This document shows, piece after piece, positions 1 to 11,469 of a stretch of DNA of 64,000 nt. Under the pieces are notes generated by a model, which saw only the letters and a program-made list of their open reading frames with translations, was not told the origin of the DNA and ran no database searches. Source of the DNA: Tamarix chinensis (lineage: Eukaryota > Streptophyta > Magnoliopsida > Caryophyllales > Tamaricaceae); assembly GCA_030549775.1 (NCBI GenBank), contig CM060171.1, positions 141,764,859 to 141,828,858 on the forward strand, read 5' to 3'. The translations under genes and the position numbers were made by a program. The stretch's first letter is position 1. Each line of letters begins with the position of its first letter.

Positions 1-509
1 AGAGAAATAAGCTTACAACCGATAAAATATTCATCTGAAATACTCAATACAATGTAATAGATCAAAATGGATAAATTCAATACAAAAGAACTAATAAAAG
101 GAAATACATCGCATAAAGAGTAAATATGGCCACAACTCTTGAATCTTGAGCCAAACCAAGCTCAACACATGGCCCGGACTGATGTCTCGCTCACCTACAC
201 AAAGTTAGAAAGGGCCTTCTGCTTGTGAGAATGAGCAACAACCATGAAAAGGGTGATCAGTACACTATGTACTGAGTAAGGTAACTAAGCACTAAGGACG
301 ACGCATAAACACATCAAATCATACAAGATAATAGTCAACATACAATTTCAAACTACATGTATGATACATAAAAGCGTATAGAGAGTCCATAGCCTATCAT
401 CAACAAGCCCACACATAAGTCCCAAAAAGGTCTAGATTAATTATTTAATCTTTCTTTTATTGAAAGTCGATACACACCATGCCTTTTATCAAATCCATGC
501 GAGTATAGG

Positions 510-870
510 AACACCCCACTATTATAACCGATGGGCTAGTCACATAGAGCATCATGCCCTAACCACTATTATTACTAGTGGATCAGTCGCATATAGGTTA
601 CAACCCTAACCACTATTCCTGACCGGTGGATCGGCTTGGTTCCTGCTCACATGGTGTTCCACCGTAATTAATTAGTATCTGTTAATAGCATTAACAACTC
701 TTGTTTGTCTTTATTGAGCTTGGGATCCCCCACTATTATAACCGGTGGGTCGGTCACATATAGGACTCATGTCCTAACCACTATTATTACCGGTGGATCA
801 GTCACATATAGGGTAAAACCCTAACCACTATTTCTGACCGGTGGATCGGCTAGTCCTGTCTCAATATCTT
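510..870. repeat. tandem hairpin module of A1
   Basis: Repeated units of the form CCACTATTATNACCGGTGG followed by a short hairpin. Two of the hairpins are perfect and use different pairs: AGGAC-loop-GTCCT and AGGGT-loop-ACCCT. The same module occurs in copies A2, A3 and A7, and in decayed form in A5. Confidence 0.8.
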
Positions 871-939
871 CCACTTTAAGATATTAGTGTCTTAAATATT
901 TTATTCACAAACATTTGCCCAGCCATGCATGACTAACTG

Positions 940-1370
940 TAGGCAAACCCTGGTCCCCATGCAAACCCTAACTCCACGTAAACCACACTTCTATATAAAC
1001 CCTAACTCCACGTAGACATGCTTCCATGCAAACCCTAATTCATATGCAAACCCTAGCTCCACGTAGACCACGCTTCCATGCGAACCCTAGCTTTACGTAG
1101 ACCACACTTCCATGCAAACCCTAATTCATATGCAAACCCTAGCTCCACGTAAACCACACTTCCTCCATGGAAACCCTAGCTCCCATGCAAACCCTAACTC
1201 CACGTAAACCACACTTCCATGCAAACCCTAATCCCCATGCAAACCCTAACTCCACATAAATTACACTTCCATGCAAACCCTAATTCATATGCAAACCCTA
1301 ACTCCACATATACCACACTCCCACCCTAGCTTCACGTAGACATGCCTCCATGCAAACCCTAACATCATGC
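940..1370. repeat. telobox-like minisatellite of A1
   Basis: Irregular tandem array of about 30-45 bp units of the type 'atgcaaaccctaactccac' plus a 'gtaaaccacacttcc' half. It contains at least a dozen AAACCCTA motifs, which is the plant telomere unit/telobox. A related but diverged array lies in A7 (about 39,100-39,860). Confidence 0.75.
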
Positions 1371-1731
1371 CATTTCATGCAATCCCTAACACTGGGTCAT
1401 TTCATGCAAATCCCCAACACCAGGCCATTTCATGCAAAACCCCAACACCACATTGTTACACTCCCCATCATTATTTTACAACCCTAACATGCATGTCTTA
1501 GAGCCACATCATACAATAATAATAACATAAATATACACATAATTCTCATGCCACAATTTATTCATACCAACATACTTCAACTCTACTTTATACCACATAA
1601 GAAATAATTAATAATGATAAACATGGAATACATGGCATATAAAGTACATAATGCATCTAAACACACAAATGGCCTTAGTAACACCCTTACCTAAAATGAC
1701 ACCGATCTTGGAGCATGCTCCTATGCCTCCT

Positions 1732-3145
1732 TTATTGATTTGCTTCATCGTTGTAGTCTTTTTTGTTGGTGGCACCAATAGCTTTATCTTGCTCGGCGTT
1801 TCTTCTACCTCATTGTAAAACCTAGCATTTGCAAAGTGTGACTCAACCGTTGTAAATGCTCTTTCATCAACAAACACTGTCTGCTGTCCATTCTCATGGA
1901 TCCAAGGATGACCTAACAACATGTTATAGGGTGTCTTGGAATCAATTACATGGAATGACGTTGATGAAGTCATACTCCCAATAGTGAGGTTAAGATATAT
2001 TTTCCTTATAGACTTTTCTCCTCCCAAATTGAAGCCTTGGATGAAAAGTCTACTATTTGATAGTTCATCCATCGATATTCTGATCCGCTTCATGGTGAAT
2101 AGTGGCATGATGTTTACAACTGACCCTCCATCAACCAACACATGACTGATTCTTTAGTCACAGGCATATCCCAAGCTAAAGAGTGGCATATTATGTGTTT
2201 TGGCTTCGAGCAACATATCATCCTCCATGAAGGGGAGAGGCACAACAAACTACATCACCTACATGATTTCGTACTTCTGGCCCTTGAAGAGCTTTAATCA
2301 TAACTTCTCGAACCTCTTTCGATAACTTGCTCAACTGTTGTAAACTTTCATCTTGTGAAAGTGTTTCAGTCATCTTGTCACTATTTAAGCCAAGTATAGT
2401 GAGAGAATTATCATCTTGCACGACATCCTCTCCTGCATCCTCTTCTTCAACTACACACCAAGAAGTCGTGTTAACTTCATAAACTTCCAATAATTTTAGA
2501 GGGAAAAATTCTGCTAGTGTGATTGGCTTAAAAGGTTCTTGTTTCAGCAATTCAATTGGCAAGACTCTTGCCTTTCTTAGCTTCTACTTCATCCCTTTCT
2601 TCGGCTTGGCCTGACCTTTTTCTTCTGGACTGTTTCCCTTGGCGTCAGCATAGTTGAGGCTTTGAAGCTTGTTTTCTCTTCGGCCGTCTTCTTGTCACCA
2701 AAGTCCAACACTTGTCCTCCTCATAGGTTTGTATAGGTTCCTCGTTCACTTCAAGGTCTTCAACAACTGTGTGAGTTTGTGAACCCTCACTTTTTAAGAC
2801 ATATATCATAATTGGTTCCAAGCTTCCAAACAGAATCAACCGGCTAACCCTTGTAGGCATTGTCTTGGGCAAGTCACCCATCATGGAGATATAATTTAAG
2901 CCTGCTGCTGGGAATTCCAGATTGAGCAAAATTACTCCCTCTTTTGCTAAGTTCATGATCCTCTCCTTCAAAGTGATACATTTTTGAATTGGATGGCTGA
3001 TGCATCGATGGTGCATGCAGTATCTAGGATCTTCAGTTCGTCCTGCCTCTTGCGGATGCTTTGGCTTCAGCAATTCTACCACCTTCTTTTTCAATAGATC
3101 TTCCAACATCCCTAGGACGTCTGAATCAGGAAATGGGTACTGTTT
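1732..3145 (-). pseudogene. Ty3/gypsy gag-protease fragment
   Basis: Minus-strand remnant of a plant gypsy polyprotein, seen as three open stretches (3,145-2,645; 2,562-2,218; 2,141-about 1,732) separated by stops and shifts. The first has the late-gag block seen in Tat/Athila-type elements (YPFP, a leucine-rich stretch, then DPRYCMHHR and HPIQKC). The third has a retropepsin-like site (VDGGSVVNIMP), preceded by the familiar '(K)THNMPLFSLGY' block with an in-frame stop between them. Reverse transcriptase, RNase H and integrase are absent. On the right it abuts LTR-B copy B1 about 8 bp short of that LTR's end. On the left it runs into the middle of LTR-A copy A1, so the protease frame continues into LTR sequence. 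It is not functional. Lineage within Ty3/gypsy is an inference from these motifs. Confidence 0.8.
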
Positions 3146-3959
3146 TGTCGTATGCACAACAAATTTTATAAATAAATCCTAATTCCCAAATACGTAGTAT
3201 ATGGCAAGAAGGAGTCGAACCCACAAGGAATGGTATATAATCAATAATTCTGTAATCGATGTTAAAACCCTGGTTATGTAATAACATATAATTCTATCAT
3301 CAATATCTAAACTATAGATAAATAATAAAACACTGTACTCATTAATTAATGAATAAGGATAGGAATTATTGATTATGGAATTAGGATATCAAATAATCAT
3401 GGAGAAATGAAATATTCTAAATGATTTAACGTTGACCTGTAGAAACTCATAGTAATTTATTTCTTTGCTTTCTCTCAATTCGAATAAATTAAATAAGCTC
3501 TCAATTTATCACATAACCAATTAATAACCTAGGTTAAAAATGCTAGATTCAATTAATGGCAGCATTACGAATAGAAAGCAGTCAACTACGACCATAATCA
3601 CATAAGCTCGGATCATGCAATCGTAAGAACTAATGAAATACCCTAGAATTAATTATTTTGGGAAATAAGTCTTTAAATAAGGATTATTGGGGAATTTATT
3701 TAATATATTACTCTTTATAAATTAAAAAGGATTTTTGTAGGGCAAGCTAATAGGAATTTTGAGATAAATTACAAGGGTATCTTTATACAAATATATATAT
3801 ATATATAATTTTGGGCCCTAAATTAGCCTAAAAAGGGGGATAAATATTTTATTTAATTATTTAAATATTCTTACTCTAAGTACCTAAGGTAAATACTCTA
3901 AAAATTTACATAAAATAAAATACTAAAATAAAATAACATAAATAAATTTTTCTCCCTTT

Positions 3960-5045
3960 TTCTTCCTTTTTCCTTTTCTTCTTCCCCCCTTATCGCCGTT
4001 GGGCCAGCCCCGGCCCAACCCCCTTTCTTCCCATCCTTCCCCGCGGCCCAGCGCTGCTCGACCTCCCTCGCCACAGTGAAACGCAGTGTTTCGCCCCCCA
4101 TTCCGCCGAAACGCTGCACCCCGATTAATGAGAGTGACCGTTGCCTGCCAGCTATACTCGACGCCGCGTTTTGTCCATAACTCACCCAAAATGCCGCGTT
4201 TTGGTAGGGCCTTTTAACCGTTGCCGAACCATCCGATCTCCCCCCTTCTTCTTCTTTTCTCCCCGGACCGCCGGTCCGGCCACCTTCTCCTTCCTCCTCG
4301 CGCGCGCGACCTGCAACACGCCGCCCTCCTGCGCCGACCGTCTGTCGCGCCGCCTTCCCCTTTTCTGCCCTGCCGGCCACCCTCCCTTGACCAGCCTACA
4401 CCCCCCATCATCCCTAGGCCACCCCGCACCTTTTCTCTCTTTTTCCCGACCAGCGCAGAGGTCTGCCATGGCAGACCTGCGTCGGCCGCCCCTGCCGGCC
4501 GGCGTGCCCCAAACGCCGCCTGACCTGTCCTCCCTTGTCCCCTCTCTCAATTTTCCCCAATTCGAGCCTATAAATACCCCCACGAGCCCCAGCGTCGGGC
4601 TCTTTCGAAAATTATACCCAGAAATCACCTCTTGCGCCGCCCCCTCTTCAGATCACCGTCCCGTCGCCGCCGCCCATCGCCGCCACTCGATCCACCCCCG
4701 AAACCCTTCCCTGCATCACCCTCCACCTACCCAAGCCTCTCTGACCCCTCGGTTTGCTCTGTACGCTCTGCCCCAGGCGTGCAAAGCACCCATCCCGACC
4801 AAGCTAACCCCAAACCCCGCCACCCTTCGCACTGCCGCCCACCGCCGTGCCACCACTCCCAACACCCCCTCTACCTCCTAAAACCACCAAGGGAGCTTCC
4901 CCAACCTCCCTAGACCCTCTGTTTCCCCTACCAAACCCTCCTTTCCCTTCCTTTCCCCTCCACCACCTCTCCACCTTCCTTCTCCCCCCTACGCCGTCGC
5001 CGCCGCCATGCGCCGTGCACTGCCACCTGTGCCACCAGCACCCCT
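3960..5045 (+). other. GC-rich leader of A2, no gene
   Basis: C-rich, low-complexity sequence. Several frames are open simply because of composition and give Pro/Ser/Arg-rich translations with no domain. The equivalent block is rc-matched at about 12,840-13,860 in A3 and at 41,340-41,919 plus 47,831-48,500 in A7. It surrounds the TATA box, so it probably spans the end of U3 and the start of R/U5. Confidence 0.6.
4569..4576 (+). promoter_or_regulatory. TATA box of A2
   Basis: TATAAATA in a GC-rich surrounding, 935 bp from the sense 5' end. The same 8-mer lies at the equivalent position, in inverse orientation, in A3 (13,334-13,341) and A7 (47,888-47,895). This fixes the sense strand of the family. 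Confidence 0.65.
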
Positions 5046-5112
5046 AAGTAGTTCTCTAAACTCCCCAGCCCCTAAACCTTTACTATACAAATGCTAATTA
5101 TTTTTAGTAGCA

Positions 5113-5131
5113 TTATTAGTATTATTCTTAC

Positions 5132-5165
<34 letters not shown>

Positions 5166-5324
5166 GTTATTATTGTTATTATTATTATTATTATTATTTA
5201 ACCTAACCTTGGAACATTTATAACTGTTGGTATTACTAATATTAGTGACCTATAACTTTAGTATCTTTATTTTAATATCATGATCGTTATTATTAATAGT
5301 ATTACTATTATCATTATTATCATG

Positions 5325-5368
<44 letters not shown>

Positions 5369-5485
5369 CATTATTATTATTACTATCATTATTATTATTA
5401 TTACTATTATTATTATTACTATCATCATTTTCATTATCATTATTATTATTATTATTACTATTATTATTATTATTATTATTTTAGT
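5113..5485. repeat. ATT microsatellite of A2
   Basis: Imperfect (ATT)n run with interspersed ATC and GTT triplets. It corresponds to the AAT run at about 11,470-12,640 in A3 and 40,440-41,300 in A7. The long Ile-rich frame across it is an artefact of composition. Confidence 0.9.
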
Positions 5486-6451
5486 TCCTTGTCACTATTA
5501 GTAATATTTCGTATACCGCTAACCTTACTATCACTACTACTATCATCATTATTAGTAACATTGAACTACTACCGTTAATAATAAATATTATTAAAATTAC
5601 TTTAAATTATTGTAGCTACTTTTATTAGTAGTAGCATGATTAACTGCTTTAAGAATATTGACCATACTTCACTTATAAAAGTAATATTATTATTCTTAGC
5701 CCTAATGGTAAGTTAAAGAATAGGGGTAAGGTAGAAAAGAATAGTGTTTTGGTCGGAGAAAAAGTAACCCCAGTTTTCCCTCTTATAGGCGAGTCAAGTC
5801 GACACCCGAAGGAGGCATAGGAGCGTGCTCCAAGACCGGTGTCGTGTTAGGTAAGGATGAGGCTAAGGTCACCTGTGTGTATTGCATGTTTTACCTGTCT
5901 TATATGCCTTATGCAGTTGTATGCTATAATCTGTATGTTATCTGTGTATTTATGTAGCAGCTTGGAACCGAGGTATGTCCCCATGCTCTTGTCTATATGT
6001 ACTAATATGGTATGGTACAAAGATGATGTGGTGTGAGGTGACATGTATGCTAGGTGCTTTGGTGAGGAGTTGGGGAGTGGGGGCTTGAAAGAGAAAAATA
6101 AGCGACTAAGATAACCAAAGGGAAGTACGCTGGCTAACGTAGGTATGGGCGACCTAGGTAATCTTTAATCTGTGAAATGATGAGGAAAAGAGGGAATTAA
6201 ATAAATAGAAGAGTGGAAGAAAGTAAGGTTGCCTGGAGGAAACTAGGGTTTGCATGGGAATGATAGAGTTGACATGGTGGAAGTGATAGGGTTTGTATGG
6301 GGTGGTTAAGGTCCGCATGGGGGCCAACCTTACGTATGGAAAGTCACTTTGGGGCGTAGGAAAGGTAATGGAAAGTTTGTTCGGGAGTTTGGAGGCTCGA
6401 GGGGAAAAATAAAACGAGGGGTAATATAAGGGTACATAGGGGCCGACCAGG

Positions 6452-8012
6452 TGATGCACTGTCGTATGCACAACAAATTTAATAAATAAATCATAATTCC
6501 CAAATACGTAGTATATGGCAAGAAGGAGTCGAACCCACAAGGAATGACGTTTTAATCACTAATTTTGCTATTGATGTTATAACCCCGATTATACAATTTC
6601 ATTGATTCTTATACTAAATTCGATTATACTAAGTCTTTAATCACGAATTGACAATTAGGGGAGGATTGAATTGCTGATGGAATTAAAATGCCATACATTC
6701 ACATAAGAAGAATGATTCTAAACAATTTAATGTTGACTTAGGAAATTCAGAATAACGAATTCCTATACTTCCTCTCCACCTTAATAAATTGAATATGCTC
6801 TCAATTTATTTTTGCACCCATTTAATAACCTAGGTTACGAACACTAGATTCAATTAATGGTAGCATTATAAACGGGAGCAGCCCACTACAATCATAATCA
6901 CAAAAGCTCGGATCATGCAATTGCACGAATTAATGGATAAGATTAATAATTAATCTTCTTGCTACTATAGACAAATTAATTAACAATTACGGGTTAATTT
7001 CATTGTCTTAGCAAAGACTAAGTCCTAAACCAAATAGGTGATCAATCTAATCAGTTCAAGAATCTTAATCTATGATATGGAATCATTCAATTCAAACCAT
7101 TAATTCAATTAAACCTCATCTAGAATCAAACATTTAAATTATGAAATGATAATTAAATTATGATTCCACCCTCAATTCATCCTACCCTGTTCTAATTACT
7201 CAAATTTCTGCATATTCACAATTCATACAATTATGCAAAAATATTGAAAATTAATAACAATAACACATTCACGAATTCTATTATTGCAACAATTAGATAA
7301 TAATGAAATGATCACAAGTAAAATTACAGAAAAACTACTTAGATTCAGCAAATTGAAGATACAGAAATTTACAAAGGAATAGAGGAAACTTATCAATTGA
7401 AGTGCAGAATGTCAAATCATCAATAGAATTCAAGAAGATCAAAGGTTGGAATTGTGCATTACATGTATGTTCTAAAGGAATAAAGGAAGAAAAATACATT
7501 CCAAATGTTTTTCGATCTTTTTCCCCTCTCCCTCGAACTCTGTTTTCATCTAAAATTTATCAGGAACAAGTCGCGTGACAGTTACACGTTTTTAATTGAA
7601 AACACGGTCCGTGTTTATGAAACACGGGACCCCCATGTTTTCTTCCAACTGCTCTGCTGACAAGGATTTACAAACCGATACTCGGGATAAATAACACGGT
7701 CCGTGTTATGGAAACACGGGACCCCGGTGTTTTTGATTCTTCCACTCAATTCCTTTGAAAGTTTCAGCTTAGCTTCTCTTGATGTATTTGTTCCCTTTCC
7801 AACTTTGCTCTCCTTGATTCGGCATTTATTGATGTGTTCTCTACTTGATTTCTTCTTTTCATTGATTTCTCCTTAAATTTCTTCAATTCTTTTCTTTCCT
7901 GTAAAATTTATTCAAAGGAGGAAAACTCGACGAAAAGATTAAATCTAGTGGAATAAATGAGAGATAAATGATATTTTTAGACATGAAAATAATCAATAAA
8001 TCTCATCTATCA
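6452..8012. mobile_element. LTR-B copy B2, solo LTR inside A2
   Basis: 1,561 bp, beginning TGATGCACTGTCGTATGCAC and ending TCTCATCTATCA, with a perfect 5-bp duplication CCAGG at 6,447-6,451 and 8,013-8,017. The A2 sequence is interrupted between the blocks matching A3 at about 10,640-10,730. It is collinear with both halves of B1 and has no coding sequence. The GGGTTCGACTCC-like block (rc of about 6,520-6,535) also occurs in B1. Confidence 0.88.
7600..7735. repeat. paired GC hairpins in B2
   Basis: Two repeats about 85 bp apart, each with a palindrome AACACGGTCCGTGTT followed by a second inverted repeat of the type AACACGGGACCCCNGTGTT. A related pair is in B1 at about 15,330-15,440. Such CACGG palindromes are recurrent in LTRs of some plant gypsy elements. 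Confidence 0.7.
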
Positions 8013-8509
8013 CCAGGGTTTGGGAAGGAAACCCTAATTTGAGAAGGTGGAAAAAGAAAAAGAAAACAATAAGAATAAATAAGGAGGAGTGAGATATGAG
8101 GGAGAGTGGAGTTTGAGGGTCATGATTTGGGTTTCCAATGCGAGAAATGTGTTAAGTGTGATAATTACAAAGGGTGTTTAGTGGCCTAATATAAGCGTAG
8201 GAGATAGCTCGGTAACCTAAACCGAGTAAGGTTATAGCTAAGACTGGATGTGTGACATGTATCCTACGTGTCGTGGATGCTTCATATGAATTATGTGTTG
8301 TGTTTTAAATGCCGTTATCTTACTTGTTCCGTGGGTAATGTGGCTTGGAATCAAGACGCATGCTTGTGTTCTCATTAGTATGTGATAGTACGAATATGTC
8401 TTCAGTCTTGATGTGATGTGTTGAGATCTCTGGCCATGCATGACAAAAGATATGCCATCGAATAAGATACATTAAGACACTAACTACTTACAGAGAAAGA
8501 TGTCGAGCC

Positions 8510-8806
8510 GAACCCAGACCGGTCCACCGGCTATAATAGTGGCAGGGTATCTTACCCTCGCGACCGTTCCACCGGCTATAATAGTGGGGGATTTCGTGCT
8601 CAACAAACTCAAACGTAAATGTGATATGGCATGGGAAAGATACAAATGGTTACAGTGGAATACCTTGTGAGTCGGGGCCAGACCGGTCCACCGGCGAATA
8701 ATAGTGGCAGGGTATGTTACCCTCGTGACCGGTCCACCGACTATAATAGTGGCAGGGCATGGCCCTCGTGACCGTTCCACCGACTATAATAGTGGGGTTC
8801 CCGCAC
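8510..8806. repeat. tandem hairpin module of A2
   Basis: Reverse complement of the A3 module. Units of CCACCGGCTATAATAGTGG are separated by hairpins AGGGTA-TCT-TACCCT, AGGGTA-TGT-TACCCT and AGGGC-ATG-GCCCT. Stem bases differ between units while pairing is kept. Confidence 0.85.
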
Positions 8807-9841
8807 TCACATGGTCTGGATAAGACGATGATTGATTATAATCAGAGATCTGATAAAAGAAAAGTGATATCTGGTTCGTAACCTGTGTTGTTTATATGCG
8901 TTATTGCATTCTATCTACGTATCTATGTTGTGCCTGCTGCTATGTAATGTATCTTTGTGTGTGGGCCTTAGCGCGTCTGTTACCTTACTCAGTACGTAGC
9001 GTACTGATCACCCGTTTCATGGGTGCTGCTCATTCCCACAAGCAGAAGATCCCTCTGATCTTGTGCAGGTAGGAGACCATGTCTTTGATGCCTATGATAC
9101 CTACGAGGCATCGGGTGGGGCATAGTGTAACACCCCCAAATTTACTACTGAAAAGTTTCGTTAAATTTAAAAGAAGTTTAGCGGAAGCAAGCAAATAAAA
9201 TTGTAAATCCGGGGGTATTACTGCCACACTTAATACCAGATCGATTCATACCTACCGACCCGATACTAAGTGCTAAGGCTAAAAAGAATAAAGTTAGAAC
9301 AAATCATTCATAAGGCATAAGTTTTACAAAATCAGAGTGCGAAGGTCAAAAGTTGTATTCCGAAATACAACTTAAAAAGTCCATACATCAGAGTACTTAA
9401 AATAACGGAATAATAAGTAAGATAAAACCCTTGAAAATTTAAGTACAACACTTATGACTTCCAAGACGAATACGATTACACAAAACAAATTCCGAAGGGT
9501 AATTATCCGGACCACTTACTCACTCAAGTCAAACCTTCCACCCCAATTTAGCAACCGATCAAAACCTGCATCAAAGGTCTGCTCCCCACCATTGGTGGAT
9601 CATCACAGGACCCATTCGATCAAGGTAGTATCAGTACGGGTCCAGTACTGAGTAAGGGCGTAGGTGCTAGGGCCAAGCATACAATCATACCACGTAGTCT
9701 ACATCACACAATCATATAAGTAACATGCAATAACACACAAGATAAGGCCTGAGTACTTTCCGGTGACTTATTCTTTATCCTCGTTAATAATAATATGTCC
9801 ATTTCATACACAGTATTTATTAATCCATGCGAGTGCGGGAG

Positions 9842-10172
9842 CCCCACTATTATAGCCGGTGGAACGGTCGCGAGGGCTATGCCCTGCCACTATTATAGCC
9901 GGTGGAACGGTCGCGAGGGTAATATACCCTGCCACTATTATTTGCCGGTGGACCGGTCTGGCCCCGACTCACAAGGTATTCCACTATAAAAATCAGAATC
10001 TTTCCATAACTTATCACTTTTGCGTTTGGTTTGTTGAGCACGACATCCCCCACTATTATAGCCGGTGGAACGGTCGCGAGGGCGTATGCCCTGCCACTAT
10101 TATAGCCGGTGGAACGGTCGCGAGGGTAAGATACCCTGCCACTATTATAGCCGGTGGACCGGTCTGGGTTCG
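9842..10172. repeat. tandem hairpin module of A3
   Basis: The cleanest copy: two blocks of about three units each (CCACTATTATAGCCGGTGG) separated by hairpins AGGGC-TAT-GCCCT, AGGGTA-ATA-TACCCT, AGGGC-GTAT-GCCCT and AGGGTA-AGA-TACCCT. The two blocks are separated by about 130 bp containing 'ttgttgagcac'. Open frames across it are caused by the repeat, not by a gene. Confidence 0.88.
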
Positions 10173-11469
10173 GCTCAACATTTTTCTCTATAAGTCGTTA
10201 GTGTCTTAATGTATCTTGCTCGAGGGCATATCTTTTGTCATGCATGGCCAGAGATCTCAACACATCACATCGAAACTGAAGGTATATGCGTACTATCACA
10301 TACAAAGGAGGGCACAAGCACACGTCCTGATTTCAAGCCACGTTACACATGGAACAGATAAGATAATGACGTTTCAAAACACAACACGTAAATCATATAG
10401 AACATCCACGGCACATAGGATACATGTCACATATTCAGCCTTAGCTATATCCTTACTCGGTTTCGGTTACCGAGCTATCTCCCGCACTTATTTTAGGCCA
10501 CTAAATACCCTTTGCGATTTATCAGACTTAACATATTTCTCGCATTGGAAACCAGATCATGACCCTTAGACTCAACTCTCCCTCATGCCTTACTCCTCCT
10601 CGTTTCTTTTTATTATTTTCTTTTTCTTTTTCCACCTTCTCAAATTAGGGTTTCTTTCCCAAACCCTAGATACCCTTATATGACCCTACGTACTATTTTT
10701 CATCTCGAGCCTCCAAACTCCCAAATAGACCTTCCATTAATCTCCCCACGTCCCAAAGTAACTCTTTATACGTAAGGTTCGCCCCCGTGCGGACCTTAAC
10801 CTTCCCATGCAAACCCTAGTTTCCCCATGCAACCTTAGTTTCTCCCACTCTTCCATTTTATTCAATTCCCCCTTTTCCTCATCATCTCACAACTATGAAT
10901 TCCTTAGGTTGCCCATACCTATGTTAACCAGCTTACTTCCCTTTGGTTATCTTAGTTGCTTATTTTTCTCTTTCAAGCCCCTACTCCACAATTCCTCATC
11001 AAAACACCTAGTATGCATGTCACATCACACCACCTCATCTTTGTACCATACCATATTAGTACATATAGACAAGAGCACAGGACGTACCTCGGTTCCATGT
11101 TGCGCTACACGGTAGAACAGATAACATACACATAATACAGCATATAAACCGCACGAGGCATCCAAGGCAAATAAAACATGTAATACACACAAGCGGCCTT
11201 AGTTACGTCCTTACCTAAATCGGCGCCGGGCTTAGAGCACGCTCCTACACCTCCTGGGTTTGACCCGGTTCACCTATAAGAGGGAAATACTTACGGTTAA
11301 TCTCCCTCTACCGGAATTATCAAAATTCCTATCTTACCCCTATCATGGTCTAACACCAAGGCTAATATTAAGGATGGGGTTTATAAATAAAGAATAGGTT
11401 TATTACTACTCTTACGATAGCTTAAACGGATTATCACTAATTAAAGTAGGTTTTACCAATCCAGAGTTT

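Larger units (their letters stand above)
1..1731 (-). mobile_element. LTR-A copy A1, partial giant LTR
   Basis: Non-coding sequence collinear with copy A7: the first bases match A7 from about 38,117, and the last bases (Lys-poor, non-coding, ending near 'gcatgctcctatgcctcct') match A7 at about 40,185-40,235. It carries the family hairpin module (about 510-870) and a telobox-like array (about 940-1,370). Its LTR start lies outside the window, and it stops abruptly at about 1,731 against gypsy coding sequence. Sense strand is taken as minus, from the TATA box orientation in complete family members. Confidence 0.75.

Noticed and set aside
4141..5047. Long Pro/Ser/Arg-rich open frames
   Set aside because: They lie in the GC-rich LTR-A leader, are open in several frames on both strands, lack domains, and are not conserved as frames in A3 or A7.
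5280..5501. Poly-isoleucine frame
   Set aside because: Pure translation of the ATT microsatellite.
6515..6540. tRNA T-arm-like block (rc GGGTTCGACTCC)
   Set aside because: No acceptor, D or anticodon arms can be drawn around it; it is part of both LTR-B copies.
9842..10172. CRISPR-like array
   Set aside because: Repeats are tandem hairpin units with related spacers, inside an LTR of a plant genome, with no cas genes.
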